Source: Bin87 sp965220105 (lineage in GTDB: Bacteria; Chloroflexota; Dehalococcoidia; Lucifugimonadales; UBA3495). Taken from it: 64,000 nucleotides of DNA. The position numbers and the translations under genes are program-made. The notes below the pieces were generated by a model that was not told the DNA's origin, made no database searches, and worked only from the letters and a program-made list of their open reading frames with translations. The DNA is taken from contig OZ244811.1 in the NCBI GenBank assembly GCA_965220105.1, positions 1,922,001 to 1,986,000 on the forward strand, read 5' to 3'. This document shows positions 45,379 to 55,499 of this stretch, in pieces. Position 1 is the stretch's first letter. The number at the start of each line of letters is the position of its first letter.

Positions 45379-48300
45379 TCACTCCACGATCGTCGTCAAT
45401 CCAATCGCCGCGATCTGCCGCGCCGTATTGGCGAAGTGTCGCACCTCATCCGGCAGCAGCGAGCGGCCCAGAACCTTGGTCTCCCGATAGGACAGCCACT
45501 TCTTGAGAACTTGGTAACCGCCGAGCTGGTAATTCCAGACGGAGGCGGGAACATTGCGCCAGTAGGCCCGGTCGTTCAGGTACACGTCGAAAGTGGAGTC
45601 GCCCAGCGTCAGGATGGCGTCGCCCAGCGCGGTACGCTCAGCGGCGGTGTAGTCCCGTGCCACGATCCTGCCCTGGCCTGGCATGACGGCCTCGCCGGTG
45701 CCGAGGTGTCCCCAGCCGGCGGATACCGCGAAGTCGTCGCCCACCATGTTGCCGCCGTCCGTCGTCATGGGCACGGCGATGGCGGCGAGTTCGGGACGCA
45801 ACGAGCCGGTAGTCACGCCGGCGACGGGGGTGTCGGAGTCCAGCAGGACGGCCAGCTGCCGGCCCCGTGCCGCCGATTCTGCCAGCGCATTCGCCGCGCC
45901 GGCGGCGACTCCGTCGGGCCAGCCGGGCAGAGGGATGCGCGGCCACTCCATGCGGAGGGCGCCGGCGTTGGCGGTGCGGTAGGCTGGATCGTGCAGCGTG
46001 GCGATGACGTGGTGGAACAGGTCCTCGACGCCTGCGCCCATAGAGTCCAGGTAGTGTTGCGCTGAGAGCGACAGGTTGGGGCGGTGTTGTGTACCGCCAG
46101 CGCTGATTCCGAGACCTTCATCCACAAGCCACAACGGCATGAAGCTGGACAGCCCGTTGCCGAAATTATCTGCGAGGTGCCGACACAGCGTACCTCGGGA
46201 GAATTCGGGTCGCGATTCTTTCCCACGAACCTCAAGCCACAAATTCCCCTCAAAAATCTCTTTCTTGTAGTCGGCGCGTTTTTCATCGAGTAGCTTCGTA
46301 TCTGCCTCCCAGTACAGCCATCGGGTGTCGAATGGACGGTAGGCATAGCGGACGAAACCATCCTCGGCGGGGCCGCCGCGTTTGAGCAGGGCGTCTCGTA
46401 CGGCGCGGGCATTGAACCGTGCGGTGGACTTCATCACGCCGGGATAGCGGCGCGTGATCTCCTCGTGGCTCAGGTCGGTGTTGAAGTAATCGGAGACGCG
46501 TTGCTTCAGGCGGTCGAGGTCAACGTCAACCAGGAAACCGTCGCGGCTGGTTTTCACGCCGGGGAACGACGTGGGGAACAGGTCGGGCAGCGCCGGCCAA
46601 TCCTGCCAGCCGTCGCTCACGGCGAGGTCGGCGAACGGCAATCCGAGGGACAGCAGCGGCGCAACGCCAGCGTACAGGTCTTGGGGCTGGCTGCCCGACG
46701 TGGCCACAAGTTCGTCATGCTTGGACTGGCCCCACAGATGGCGGAAGCCAACAGATTGCGTTGGCGCATGGTCCGCCTTGCGCACCAGCGTGGCGATGGC
46801 GGTGCCAACCTGGATGCCCACCGGGTCCTCGGGCGTGGAGAAGATGCTGGGGTCGGGCGCACCTTCCGGCGTTGTCTTGCCCGTCTTGTACTTGTCGTCG
46901 TTGAGGCAGTCGATGCGGATGGCGTCGAAAGCTTCGAGGTAGCGTTCTCGCATCCCGGTGAAGGAGAGTCCGTCCAGCCACGAGTAGTTGGAGATGAAGC
47001 AGACCACGCCCTGTCCAGTCTTCTCGGCGATGCGCCGCTCGGCCATGCGGAAGAACCGGACGTAGAGGTCGTTGAGTCCCTGTCCCTCTGGAGGCCGCAC
47101 CTGTTTGGTCGTTCGGTAGGCTTGGGACAACTCGCGTTCCTCGTCCACGGCCATGCCTGCAAAGCCGTTGTAGGGCGGGTTGCCCAAGATGACCAGCACC
47201 GGCGTGTCCTGCTTCACCCGTTCGGCCCGTTCCCGTTCCTCTTCTATTTCGGGGAACGGCAAAGGCTTCTGCACCGTGGGTTCCCAGCCGGTGAGGGCGT
47301 TGGTGAGGAAGACGCCGGCGCGTTCGTCACTGTCTTCGGACAAAGGGGCGTCCAGTTCCTGCATGGTCAGGCCCACCTGCAGATGCGCCACCACGAAGGG
47401 GGCGGGCATGATCTCAAAGCCGAAGACCCGCTGGGTGGCGGCCTGCTTCACCCGCGCACCGACCAATGCGCCCAAGCCACTGCTCTCCAGATTCGAGGAG
47501 ATACGGCGGAGAACCTCGGCCAGGTACGCGCCGGTACCGCAGCAGGGATCCAGCACATACACGTTCTCGCCGGCCAGCCCGTCGGGGATGCCCAGGTCGT
47601 CCTTGAGCGCTTGGTCCACGCGGGCGACCATGTAGCGCACCACCTCGGCGGGGGTGTACCAGACGCCTAACTGCTTGCGAAGGTCAGGGTCGAAGGCCTG
47701 CAGGAAGGGTTCGTAGAAGTAGGGCACGGCCTCGCCCCCGCTGAGTTTGGCGAAGAAGGCACCGCGTTCCACGCGGTTGAGCGCGGTGGCCGTCCAGTCC
47801 AGCACTTCCACCAGTCCCAAGGGCTGCAAGCGTCCCGGGTCGGAAATCTGCTGGAACAACGCGCGGAGCACCGGTGCCCGCAGGTGCCAGACGGCATCGT
47901 GCCAGTTGAAGAGGCCGGACGGCGGAGGCGTCTGCCGCGCCCAGAGGACCCAGGCGGAGAAGATCCCGTAGAAAAGGGTCTGCACCAAGGTGGAACGGAA
48001 AAAGGCGGCGCCATCGTCGCCTTCGAAGCGCACGCCCAGGGATTCTTCCAGGGCGGTGCGTACCGTAGCGAGGGACGTCGTGTCGCTGGCCACTTCGACT
48101 CGCGACAGGCCGTCACGGGCGTAGGACGCCAACAGCCAGGCCACGTCCTTGGGCTCGGACAGCGAAGCAGAATGGGATAACACTCGGCCCAGGTACTCGC
48201 CCAAGCCGGCGCCAACCTCGTTGGCGAAGGCTCGTGGCCTTTCCAACCGTGCGTTGAACTCCGTGTCAGAAGCCGCAATCCGGAAGGTCTCCAGCCGTAC

Positions 48301-48714
48301 CGGCCGGCCCGACGCATCCTCCCCCATCAGCACAAAGTCCCTGGCATTGGTGACCAGCACCCGCCGGTAGCCATCCCAGTAGCGGCTCACCTGGTCGCCG
48401 GAAGCAGTCAGCCAGGCGTCATCGGCTACCGGCTTGACCTCAACTACGCCGCGCTCCGGCTTCTGTCCCGACTTCGGTTTCCCTTTCTGCACCTGCTGGG
48501 TCGTGTACAGGCCGAAGTCGGGATGACCGGCGCCCTGATCGGCCAGCTCCTGCACACAGAACACCTTGGGCCTGAGCGCGCCGCCCACGGCGTTGAGCAG
48601 GTTGGCCAGCGGCACGTACAGGGAACGCTCGTTGGTGGCGCCGCCGGATCCGCGCACCAAGCGCAGTTCGGTAAAGTAGGCCTCGACGGCTTGTATCAGT
48701 TTCCGGTTCGTCAT
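45379..48714 (-). CDS. type ISP-like restriction-modification enzyme (nuclease + N6-adenine methylase)
   Basis: 1111 aa in one chain. The N-terminus holds a PD-(D/E)xK pair: HPDFGLYT at about 64 and GVVEVKP at about 91. A helical domain follows, then an N6-adenine methylase with motif I VLDPCCGTGAYLAEVLRR at about 386 and motif IV VILGNPPYNGFAG at about 511. The C-terminal 500 residues would be target recognition (type ISP C-domain style). I see no helicase motifs, so it is not a full LlaBIII-type ISP enzyme. Expected function: methylate host sites and cut unmodified DNA. It starts 22 bp after the HTH-nuclease gene and ends 52 bp before the STAND gene. Intact. Confidence 0.85.
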   Translation of the reverse strand: MTNRKLIQAVEAYFTELRLVRGSGGATNERSLYVPLANLLNAVGGALRPKVFCVQELADQGAGHPDFGLYTTQQVQKGKPKSGQKPERGVVEVKPVADDAWLTASGDQVSRYWDGYRRVLVTNARDFVLMGEDASGRPVRLETFRIAASDTEFNARLERPRAFANEVGAGLGEYLGRVLSHSASLSEPKDVAWLLASYARDGLSRVEVASDTTSLATVRTALEESLGVRFEGDDGAAFFRSTLVQTLFYGIFSAWVLWARQTPPPSGLFNWHDAVWHLRAPVLRALFQQISDPGRLQPLGLVEVLDWTATALNRVERGAFFAKLSGGEAVPYFYEPFLQAFDPDLRKQLGVWYTPAEVVRYMVARVDQALKDDLGIPDGLAGENVYVLDPCCGTGAYLAEVLRRISSNLESSGLGALVGARVKQAATQRVFGFEIMPAPFVVAHLQVGLTMQELDAPLSEDSDERAGVFLTNALTGWEPTVQKPLPFPEIEEERERAERVKQDTPVLVILGNPPYNGFAGMAVDEERELSQAYRTTKQVRPPEGQGLNDLYVRFFRMAERRIAEKTGQGVVCFISNYSWLDGLSFTGMRERYLEAFDAIRIDCLNDDKYKTGKTTPEGAPDPSIFSTPEDPVGIQVGTAIATLVRKADHAPTQSVGFRHLWGQSKHDELVATSGSQPQDLYAGVAPLLSLGLPFADLAVSDGWQDWPALPDLFPTSFPGVKTSRDGFLVDVDLDRLKQRVSDYFNTDLSHEEITRRYPGVMKSTARFNARAVRDALLKRGGPAEDGFVRYAYRPFDTRWLYWEADTKLLDEKRADYKKEIFEGNLWLEVRGKESRPEFSRGTLCRHLADNFGNGLSSFMPLWLVDEGLGISAGGTQHRPNLSLSAQHYLDSMGAGVEDLFHHVIATLHDPAYRTANAGALRMEWPRIPLPGWPDGVAAGAANALAESAARGRQLAVLLDSDTPVAGVTTGSLRPELAAIAVPMTTDGGNMVGDDFAVSAGWGHLGTGEAVMPGQGRIVARDYTAAERTALGDAILTLGDSTFDVYLNDRAYWRNVPASVWNYQLGGYQVLKKWLSYRETKVLGRSLLPDEVRHFANTARQIAAIGLTTIVE

Positions 48715-48736
48715 ACGTCGTGAACTGCCGCGACAG

Positions 48737-51700
48737 TTAATCTCCCAATCGTCGAATCAGTTCCATTTGGGATCTGATGTCTTCCGCCCTTTCTTCGCAA
48801 AGCTCGGCGAACGCCCTTAACAACCCTGCCACATAGGGAAAATCGTAAACTATGCGGTCAGCGTTGACCCGGTACCGCTGGGCCCTCTCTATCTGTTCGG
48901 CACCACCGTTCTCCAGCGAGTACACACCTTGCTGGTTGAATAAGCCCTGTTGCAACCCATCCGCACCCGCATCGGTGCCGATCTTTTCCAGCACTTCACA
49001 CACGGCGGACGACGGCCAAAAACCATCCCCGTCGCCGGGCGCCATCGATAGCAATTGCCCAATCTCCAGGTCACATTCGTCCAGCAGCTCGTTTGCAGAG
49101 CAGAGGGAGCGTACGTCCTCGACCCAAGCGCTCAATAATCCAGCCGCTATGGATCCCTGTTCATTGGCTCCCGGTATCCGACGGAGTCTGCCAAGCACCC
49201 GCCGTGCAATGCTTCGCTGTGCCTCTCGTGTATCAGCACCTTGTTCCCCAACATTTGCGGCTTTCCCATAGGCCAGCATAACAAGATCTGCGAAGAATTC
49301 AGCAGAATTGATCGCCGTCCGTTCTATGTTGGGTATGCCCCGCAGGCTCCATTCCAGCATCCCGAAATACATGATCTCGAGCTGGACCTTTTCTTCTATC
49401 GTGGCATCGGCCCGTTGGTCCAGCGCACTGAACACGTCCGAAACGGCTTCATGCAAAAGGCTCTTGTCTTCAAAGGCATCCCAATCCGCGCGGGCGACCT
49501 CATGCAACAAGCGGATCAGCTGCCGGGTTTCCAGGAGTGCCCATTGGAACTGCGCCACCTCGAATGCGCTGACCGCCCTCCCCGCTTGCAACAGCCTGTC
49601 CACAACTTTGTTCATCACCTCAGGAAAGACAAACCCTGATAGACGGACGCTGTTCCAGTAGGCTTGCCTGATGGGCGCCGGCATACCTTCCAGCAACGGC
49701 CAAGTGGAGGCGCGCAGCGGCAGCCCCATGAATAAGGTGACCGACTGATGTTCCGGCAGCTCCGTCTGTGCCGTTTTCACGAGAGCGGCGATTTCAGTTT
49801 CATCTCGCTTATCCAACATCGCGCGAAGACTTGCCAGGAAATTGGCGCCGGCTTCGCCAGAAGCAGCGACTACGCAATACCGGACGAAGGATTCGAACTC
49901 CTTGGGTCCGGGCAACAAATCCGAAGCAAGGCCACCTACGACGGCTGCCGCTCGCGCATTTTTGCCGATGAGAGTGCCCAATCCCTCCGCACCCCGAACA
50001 GTCCAGATTTCCTCGAGCGCAGTCAACTGCCGGCCTTGTAATCTCTCCATACGGATTTTCGGATCGAAATCGTCGCTTGTGCCGTCGTTATAGGGTCCCA
50101 ACCAATGCGAGGATAACAACCCTTCGTGCCGCGCGATTAAGTCGCACGGGGCAAGGCATTCAGCCAGATCTCCAAACAGCACTGTCCCCGCGGATCCGTA
50201 GCGCATACTCAGCTCAAGCCGACGCAACAGCGCGACCTTGTCCTCATCAGACGCACTCGAGGCCCACCTCCTGATCAGGGCCCGAACCCGTTCCCGGTCA
50301 GGTTCAGGCAGCCAACGCATCCGTTCCAGCAGATCACCTAAGGTCGCCGGATTGTGATGCGGCCAGGCCAGGACCAGTTCAAAAGCACATCGGGAAAGTT
50401 CTCCGTTGGGTCCACTATTGGCAACGGATTCGGCCGCGTCGACTGCGTCGGCCCCCCATCTGGGACGAGAGTTAGCCATTGCGACGCGAACCCCTCCGCC
50501 AATCTGGGCTACACACAATGACCAGCCCACCTCCGGAACATCGGCCGCTACCTTCTCAAGGGCGCGGATCCTCGCGCAGCTGGTGGCTCCGGTCTGCGGA
50601 CGAAAATCCCTTACTATCGACCATAACGTGGACCTGGGACTGTTCGCCCAGTTATCGCCGATTTCCACGGTCGCCATCCTCGCCAGGATGGCGACCACTC
50701 GGGGAAAGTGAGCCGCATTCCAGGCCAGCCTTTCCAGGGCCCACAACAGTTCGGTGCGCCTGGGGCTGGTTGGCCACCGGCCCGCTGCCGGGACCAGCAA
50801 ATCCAGAACCACTGGTTCATCCTGGCGAAGGTCCTGTTCCAGCAAGCGTAGAAACACCTCGGGCGAGGCCTCGGCGAAATCCGGTAGGTCGTGCCGCAAC
50901 GACAGCAGCTTCTCAACGCTGAGGTTCTCCACCAACTTTCTGACCAACCCGTCAATACGTTGCTGAAGCCTCAGGTTTCTGCCCCTCAGTATCGCGTCGC
51001 CATGCACCGCCAGTATCACCAGAGTCTCGCAAATTCCGGACCGCAGCGCAGCGGAATGCACCCGCGACTTTCCCAGGACGGGCGCCATCCACCAGCTATC
51101 TTCTGGCAACTCCAACGCCGGATCGGCTTCTGACAACACGTACTCTGCGGCAAAAAAGAAAGCGTCCAAATGCTCGGGGGTGATGAAACCTCCGGTGGCG
51201 AACATCGCATCCAATTTGGAGACCACACCCTGGTATTGGCCAACTTCCCACACCGGTCCATCCTCGAGCCGGGACAATTGCCGGAAGCGAGAAACCAGCT
51301 CTCCAGCATCCACACCGCCCGATAATAATCTGATTACCTCGACATCGGCGTCGCTGCTCTGGTTCCACGCTCCGGCCAGAGCCATGGGTATCAGATTGCC
51401 GGCAATCGCCTCATCCCTCGCCCAAGCCGGTTCACGGATCGCATCCAATTGGGCGAGACGGCGACGCAATATGGTAGGCGATCGGCCGGACTCGCGGTAC
51501 AGCCTTTCCGCCCGTTCACGGCCGATTGACATATCGTGCAGTGCCGCTTCAATACTCGCGCGGTTGAGCCGGTCCAGAGTTATGGTAGGCGTGGGATCTA
51601 CCGGATTCCGGAAGCGAACGATGATGCGAGGTACGCTCTCGTCCAGAGACCCCATCTCCCGCTCGACTTCCCTGCTGGTGGCGACGGCTATAATTGGAAC

Positions 51701-52801
51701 TGTTTTCACCCCGCCGAACCGCCTCAGGCCCTCGGGAGTGTCAAACACAACGGCACGACTTGTCAGATCGTGGCGCCTCAATGATGGCGACCAGCCGGCG
51801 CAGGCCAGGAAAGCCAGGGCTTCATCCACCGAATCCGCCGCGATGGTCAACGGTTCAGACGACCCGCTGTTCAGCCAGTAGTCGATATGCGCCGCATGAG
51901 CCTCAACCGCCGGATCGAACAGCTTCGTAGAAAGCCTGGGCGCCGTCACCGCTGCCCAGTCCTGCCAGCACCTCTCCAGCGACCGGTACCCCTCCACTGA
52001 AATGTTCAGAAGCTCTGCAAGCCAGATCTGCGCCGTTGCCGAATGTTCCGCCCACTGCTCCAGGTCGCTTGCGTCATACGCTCTGACTTCGCGCCAGTGC
52101 CCCAAGGCCGTCTTTTCCTTCACCCACTGATCCTTACCAGGCCAGTTGCGGGCAGTGACGAATATGAAGGTATATTCTGCTCTCTCTTCCGCTTTGGGAA
52201 TTGCCCTCATGCGGTTCGCATAGTCCTTTTCCGCTTTCCGCTTAATATCTTCCCGTGTGCTCAATTCCCACCCGGACTTTCCTCGAGGAACCCAGGGAGT
52301 AGCGACGGCAGCCTCAACGAGCCCGTCCCAGCCATGTCGTTCCGCGTTGTCATACCCCGGGAAGTCCACGCGTTCCAAGCCCTCGCCCACCGCGTGGACC
52401 AACTTCCGCATCAGGACCGGCAACTTCTGGCGTGAAGCGATGTCTTCTGACCACCGCTCGATCTGGGCCGCCCGGATGACAGCCACATTTGGGGTGTAAC
52501 GACCAACTGTTGCCGCTTGACCCGGTTGATCGATGTTCTTGCCTTGGAGACTGGATTGCACTGCTAGTAAATCCTCATGGTCAACGCCAAAGGCGCGTTC
52601 AAGACGCAGAGCCATCTGGCGCGACAAAGCCGCCTGGCCATTCAACAGATTCGACAGTGCCGGTCGGCCCACTCCCAATAATCGGGCCGCCCCAGTTACG
52701 GAAACTCCGGGCGGAATGACGTGGTGACGGATATAAAACCCGACGTGGTCATACGAAATCTCTGGCTCAGGCACAGTCGCCGCCTCCAATGATCCAGCCA
52801 A
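48737..52801 (-). CDS. large HTH plus nuclease-like protein of unknown defence type
   Basis: 1354 aa. Residues 20-80 form a HigA/XRE-type helix-turn-helix (PGVSVTGAARLLGVGRPALS, LNGQAALSRQMALRLERAFG). Residues 140-260 look like a restriction-type fold: VDFPGYDNAERHGWDGLVEA, VATPWVPRGKSGWELST, EYTFIFVTARNWPGKDQWVK and REVRAYDASDLEQWAEHSA. The remaining 1000 residues are helical, HEAT-like, with no P-loop I can find. It heads a three-gene operon with the RM enzyme and the STAND gene. The architecture suggests an autoregulated single-protein defence factor. No named system recognised. Frame intact. Confidence 0.7.
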   Translation of the reverse strand: MAGSLEAATVPEPEISYDHVGFYIRHHVIPPGVSVTGAARLLGVGRPALSNLLNGQAALSRQMALRLERAFGVDHEDLLAVQSSLQGKNIDQPGQAATVGRYTPNVAVIRAAQIERWSEDIASRQKLPVLMRKLVHAVGEGLERVDFPGYDNAERHGWDGLVEAAVATPWVPRGKSGWELSTREDIKRKAEKDYANRMRAIPKAEERAEYTFIFVTARNWPGKDQWVKEKTALGHWREVRAYDASDLEQWAEHSATAQIWLAELLNISVEGYRSLERCWQDWAAVTAPRLSTKLFDPAVEAHAAHIDYWLNSGSSEPLTIAADSVDEALAFLACAGWSPSLRRHDLTSRAVVFDTPEGLRRFGGVKTVPIIAVATSREVEREMGSLDESVPRIIVRFRNPVDPTPTITLDRLNRASIEAALHDMSIGRERAERLYRESGRSPTILRRRLAQLDAIREPAWARDEAIAGNLIPMALAGAWNQSSDADVEVIRLLSGGVDAGELVSRFRQLSRLEDGPVWEVGQYQGVVSKLDAMFATGGFITPEHLDAFFFAAEYVLSEADPALELPEDSWWMAPVLGKSRVHSAALRSGICETLVILAVHGDAILRGRNLRLQQRIDGLVRKLVENLSVEKLLSLRHDLPDFAEASPEVFLRLLEQDLRQDEPVVLDLLVPAAGRWPTSPRRTELLWALERLAWNAAHFPRVVAILARMATVEIGDNWANSPRSTLWSIVRDFRPQTGATSCARIRALEKVAADVPEVGWSLCVAQIGGGVRVAMANSRPRWGADAVDAAESVANSGPNGELSRCAFELVLAWPHHNPATLGDLLERMRWLPEPDRERVRALIRRWASSASDEDKVALLRRLELSMRYGSAGTVLFGDLAECLAPCDLIARHEGLLSSHWLGPYNDGTSDDFDPKIRMERLQGRQLTALEEIWTVRGAEGLGTLIGKNARAAAVVGGLASDLLPGPKEFESFVRYCVVAASGEAGANFLASLRAMLDKRDETEIAALVKTAQTELPEHQSVTLFMGLPLRASTWPLLEGMPAPIRQAYWNSVRLSGFVFPEVMNKVVDRLLQAGRAVSAFEVAQFQWALLETRQLIRLLHEVARADWDAFEDKSLLHEAVSDVFSALDQRADATIEEKVQLEIMYFGMLEWSLRGIPNIERTAINSAEFFADLVMLAYGKAANVGEQGADTREAQRSIARRVLGRLRRIPGANEQGSIAAGLLSAWVEDVRSLCSANELLDECDLEIGQLLSMAPGDGDGFWPSSAVCEVLEKIGTDAGADGLQQGLFNQQGVYSLENGGAEQIERAQRYRVNADRIVYDFPYVAGLLRAFAELCEERAEDIRSQMELIRRLGD

Positions 52802-52956
52802 TAATGGCTGATTGATAGTTGTGTGTAGCGTATCACGCTACACCATTGATTGCAAGATCCGTAAGCCGATAATCCTGCGCTGATGCACTCTGCAGGGACG
52901 GGTGGTTTGTGCGCCCTAACCGGCCTACCGTTAAATACGCGCCCCTCGTGCGCCGG

Positions 52957-53799
52957 TCAGCCTACGCCCGGCCATTCGAAGACAAGCGGCAACTCATCCC
53001 AGTATTCCGCCAACGGCGGCAGATCAGGGAGTTGATTTCCCAGCATACGTACCCAGTCAACCTCCATCTCCGCTCGCAAATCCTGTCCTTCCAAGTCGGT
53101 CAGGGTAAATACTGGCAAACCTTTGTTGCGACATTTCTCCACGTACAGTTCCGGAACCCGATTGGAGTGCATCATCTGTTCACGCCTTCTGAACAGATTT
53201 ACGACGTCGTAGAGGTCCCGGGGCAGGCACCGGTCCCCCAGTGCCCTAACCTTCTCGGCGAACAATTCCTCCAGACTATAGCAACGCATCGACGCCGGTT
53301 CCTGAGGATCATCCGGGTATTCATGGAAAATCCGTCGCCACACCGTCGGACACACCATCCGCTCCGCATCGGCGACGGTTAGGTCGAGCTTGATCCGAAC
53401 CGCCGGCGCATTGCGCGGTCCTCGGTAATAGATTCGGCCCTCGGCGGATGTGCCATTGTCGCGCATCTCAAACCGCGGCTCCCGGCTCTGAAAATCTATA
53501 CCCGATTCATCGCTGACCCTTTGCAGCATTCGCGTCAGCGCCGGCAGCACCGCAGGGGCGTCGGCGATGCCGCCAGGAAGAGACGTGAAATCCAGGTCCT
53601 CCGAGAAACGGTAATCTCGCAGGTAGCACTTCTTCAGGCACGTCCCGCCTTTGAAGGCCCACCAGTCGGTCAGGTCGGGGTCCAAGCCGATCCCCCACAA
53701 CACCCACCCGATCACGTAGTCCTTTTCAACCACCTCCGGACGCATGCCCCACCGTTGGACCCTCTCGTTGAGCTCCGTCTGACTGATCAACGGTGGCAC
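52957..53799 (-). CDS. AbiEii-type nucleotidyltransferase toxin
   Basis: 280 aa. FKGGTCLKKCYLRDYRFSED with DLDF is the nucleotidyltransferase motif of AbiEii/AbiGii (GG-x and SEDLDF). IKLDLTVADAERM and EELFAEKVRALGDRCLPRDL with YDV are the other family hallmarks. AbiEii toxins add nucleotides to tRNA and halt growth after phage infection. The start is GTG at 53799 with AGGGAG directly upstream. It follows the antitoxin by 3 bp. Intact. Confidence 0.92.
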   Translation of the reverse strand: MPPLISQTELNERVQRWGMRPEVVEKDYVIGWVLWGIGLDPDLTDWWAFKGGTCLKKCYLRDYRFSEDLDFTSLPGGIADAPAVLPALTRMLQRVSDESGIDFQSREPRFEMRDNGTSAEGRIYYRGPRNAPAVRIKLDLTVADAERMVCPTVWRRIFHEYPDDPQEPASMRCYSLEELFAEKVRALGDRCLPRDLYDVVNLFRRREQMMHSNRVPELYVEKCRNKGLPVFTLTDLEGQDLRAEMEVDWVRMLGNQLPDLPPLAEYWDELPLVFEWPGVG

Positions 53800-53802
53800 T
53801 CC

Positions 53803-54618
53803 CTAATTGACGTTGCCATTCACCCGAAGGTTCCAGCGCCTTGTCACCGACCCCTTCCGCGGTAGGTCCGGATCCAACATGCTTATACCGGCGGTGACAC
53901 CGTCCCGGCACTTGCCGAGCAGGCTGGGCGAAACAACGTCCAGCTTCTCCAGCAGATATCCGAGCCGTTTGTAGGCCGCCCCGTTGCCGACCTTCATCAT
54001 GTAATCATCAAGGAGCTCGTCGTTCCGGTGCTCGCCGCGGAAGTACTCGTTGACCACCTCTGCCACGTGGCGTATTCCTCCGCCGAGGGATGGTTTGTCC
54101 AACACGTCAACCACGGTGTGCGTGGGATCTGACACAGACACCCTCATACGATCTCGCCAGATCGGCCGGGTGCCAAAGATGCGCTCCGGCGCGATGCGCC
54201 TGAGCCGGAAGGGAAACCCCTGGACCTGCGTCTCCGCACTGCGCACCCGCCGCGTGGTGAATACCACGGTCTCGTGGAATATCTGATCGGTAAGATCCCA
54301 GTGTTCACACGCCGTCCACCCGCCCAGGTAACAGTCCGGCCCAAACAGCTTGGCTGCCACCACCCAAGGATCCTCCCGCCATTCGGAGGGGGATTCAGCC
54401 TCCAGAGATACAGTGGCATAGAGCCCCTGATGAACCCGCACCAGCCAACCACGCTCGGTCAGATACGCCAGAAACCGCCGTGCCTGCGGTATGCTGAAGT
54501 CCAGTGCGCCGGCCGCCTCACGCACCATGAACGGAGACGGAAACTCCCGGTGCAACCTGGTCAACAGGCGGCGGTTCCTGCCGGAAATCCCCGCAGGCGA
54601 TGCTGGTGAGTTAATCAT
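53803..54618 (-). CDS. AbiEi-type antitoxin / transcriptional regulator
   Basis: 271 aa. The N-terminal winged helix (SPFMVREAAGALDFSIPQAR, RFLAYLTERGWLVRVHQGLY) and the body CYLGGWTACEHWDLTDQIFH with DPTHTVVDVLDKPSLGGGIR are typical of AbiEi antitoxins. Family knowledge: AbiEi binds inverted repeats in its own promoter and represses the pair; such a repeat lies upstream (54648-54669). The pair looks complete, a type IV toxin-antitoxin/abortive infection module. Confidence 0.92.
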   Translation of the reverse strand: MINSPASPAGISGRNRRLLTRLHREFPSPFMVREAAGALDFSIPQARRFLAYLTERGWLVRVHQGLYATVSLEAESPSEWREDPWVVAAKLFGPDCYLGGWTACEHWDLTDQIFHETVVFTTRRVRSAETQVQGFPFRLRRIAPERIFGTRPIWRDRMRVSVSDPTHTVVDVLDKPSLGGGIRHVAEVVNEYFRGEHRNDELLDDYMMKVGNGAAYKRLGYLLEKLDVVSPSLLGKCRDGVTAGISMLDPDLPRKGSVTRRWNLRVNGNVN

Positions 54619-54647
54619 GGACTATTGCATCCCAGCTAATGGAATGT

Positions 54648-54669
54648 TATGTACTTATAGTATCACATA
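54648..54669 (-). promoter_or_regulatory. candidate abiE operator
   Basis: Inverted repeat TATGT-N12-ACATA inside an AT-rich patch (54640-54680) just upstream of abiEi; TACTAT/TATAAG in its centre could be the -10 box on the minus strand. AbiEi-type regulators bind such repeats. Confidence 0.5.
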
Positions 54670-54679
54670 CCATTATCAT

Positions 54680-55495
54680 CATGCCGGCGCCGTGAACTTG
54701 GCCCTAGACAATCGACGCCGACGCTTCGCATTGAGGCTGCCACGCCTCCAGGGAAGCTGGCCGCGCTGAACGGCCTGATCACGTGGCTGCCTGATAAAAC
54801 CAGCGGCTTGGCCGCATCCGGAACTGGCGGTCGCGAGCACCAAGTTGGCGACGACATGGTTGCCCCTTTCGACGCGCATCACCTCACCTAAAACGTTACC
54901 CGACAAAGGTGGTTGCTTCAAGTAAACTGCTGCCGACTCTTGGACGGGTATCTGCCTGACCAAGACATTGGCTATGGTGTTGCCCATCCGTAGTTAGCGC
55001 GCGAGCCGCAATCAGCGCAGTAGGGCATCTCGTCTCCCGCAGCGAGACGTGCCTCCCAAACAGCTCTATCGCCGCAACCTCTGTTGCAGAATCTTCTGAC
55101 CCACAATCCATCCTCCGGGCAAGAGGCATCAGTAGTCGCCCAGACGAGCTCTGGCTTCCCATAATTCTTACCGTTTTTCGTCCAGTACCACGCACTGCGC
55201 GTGATTCCATGGACATATGGGCGGTCGCCACGGATCGCAGATCTTACCCACGCTCTCCTGGTTTCATCACCCGCGATGAACCTGCCATTGTCCCTGCGGC
55301 AGGCGCAACGATGTCTAATCGGCTGCCATCCGCAAAGTCCAAGATTCTGTCCCCAATCTCCCAGATTATGTCCACGGCTTGCTTCACAGCCATGTCTATA
55401 AGAGCCGCCTCAACGTCCAGTTTCGTCAGGTTCCGCCTTCCGGCCTTATTGATGATGACGTAGCGCAAATGATCGCTCACCCATCTTCACTTTGC
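54680..55495 (-). pseudogene. decayed gene of unknown family
   Basis: A GTG at about 55480 opens MSDHLRYVIINKAGRRNLTK then LDVEAALIDMAVKQAVDIIW and DRILDFADGSRLDIVAPAAG; an in-frame TAA follows at 55244-55246. The same frame resumes as TGRKTVRIMGSQSSSGRLLM and LFGRHVSLRETRCPTALIAA. A further shift leads to MGNTIANVLVRQIPVQESAA and GEVMRVERGNHVVANLVLAT. The pieces look like one protein of about 250 aa, but I recognise no domain. A short 21-codon frame (MPEIKTISDFWDCEIEHAEA) precedes it. Low certainty. Confidence 0.4.
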
Positions 55496-55499
55496 CTCA

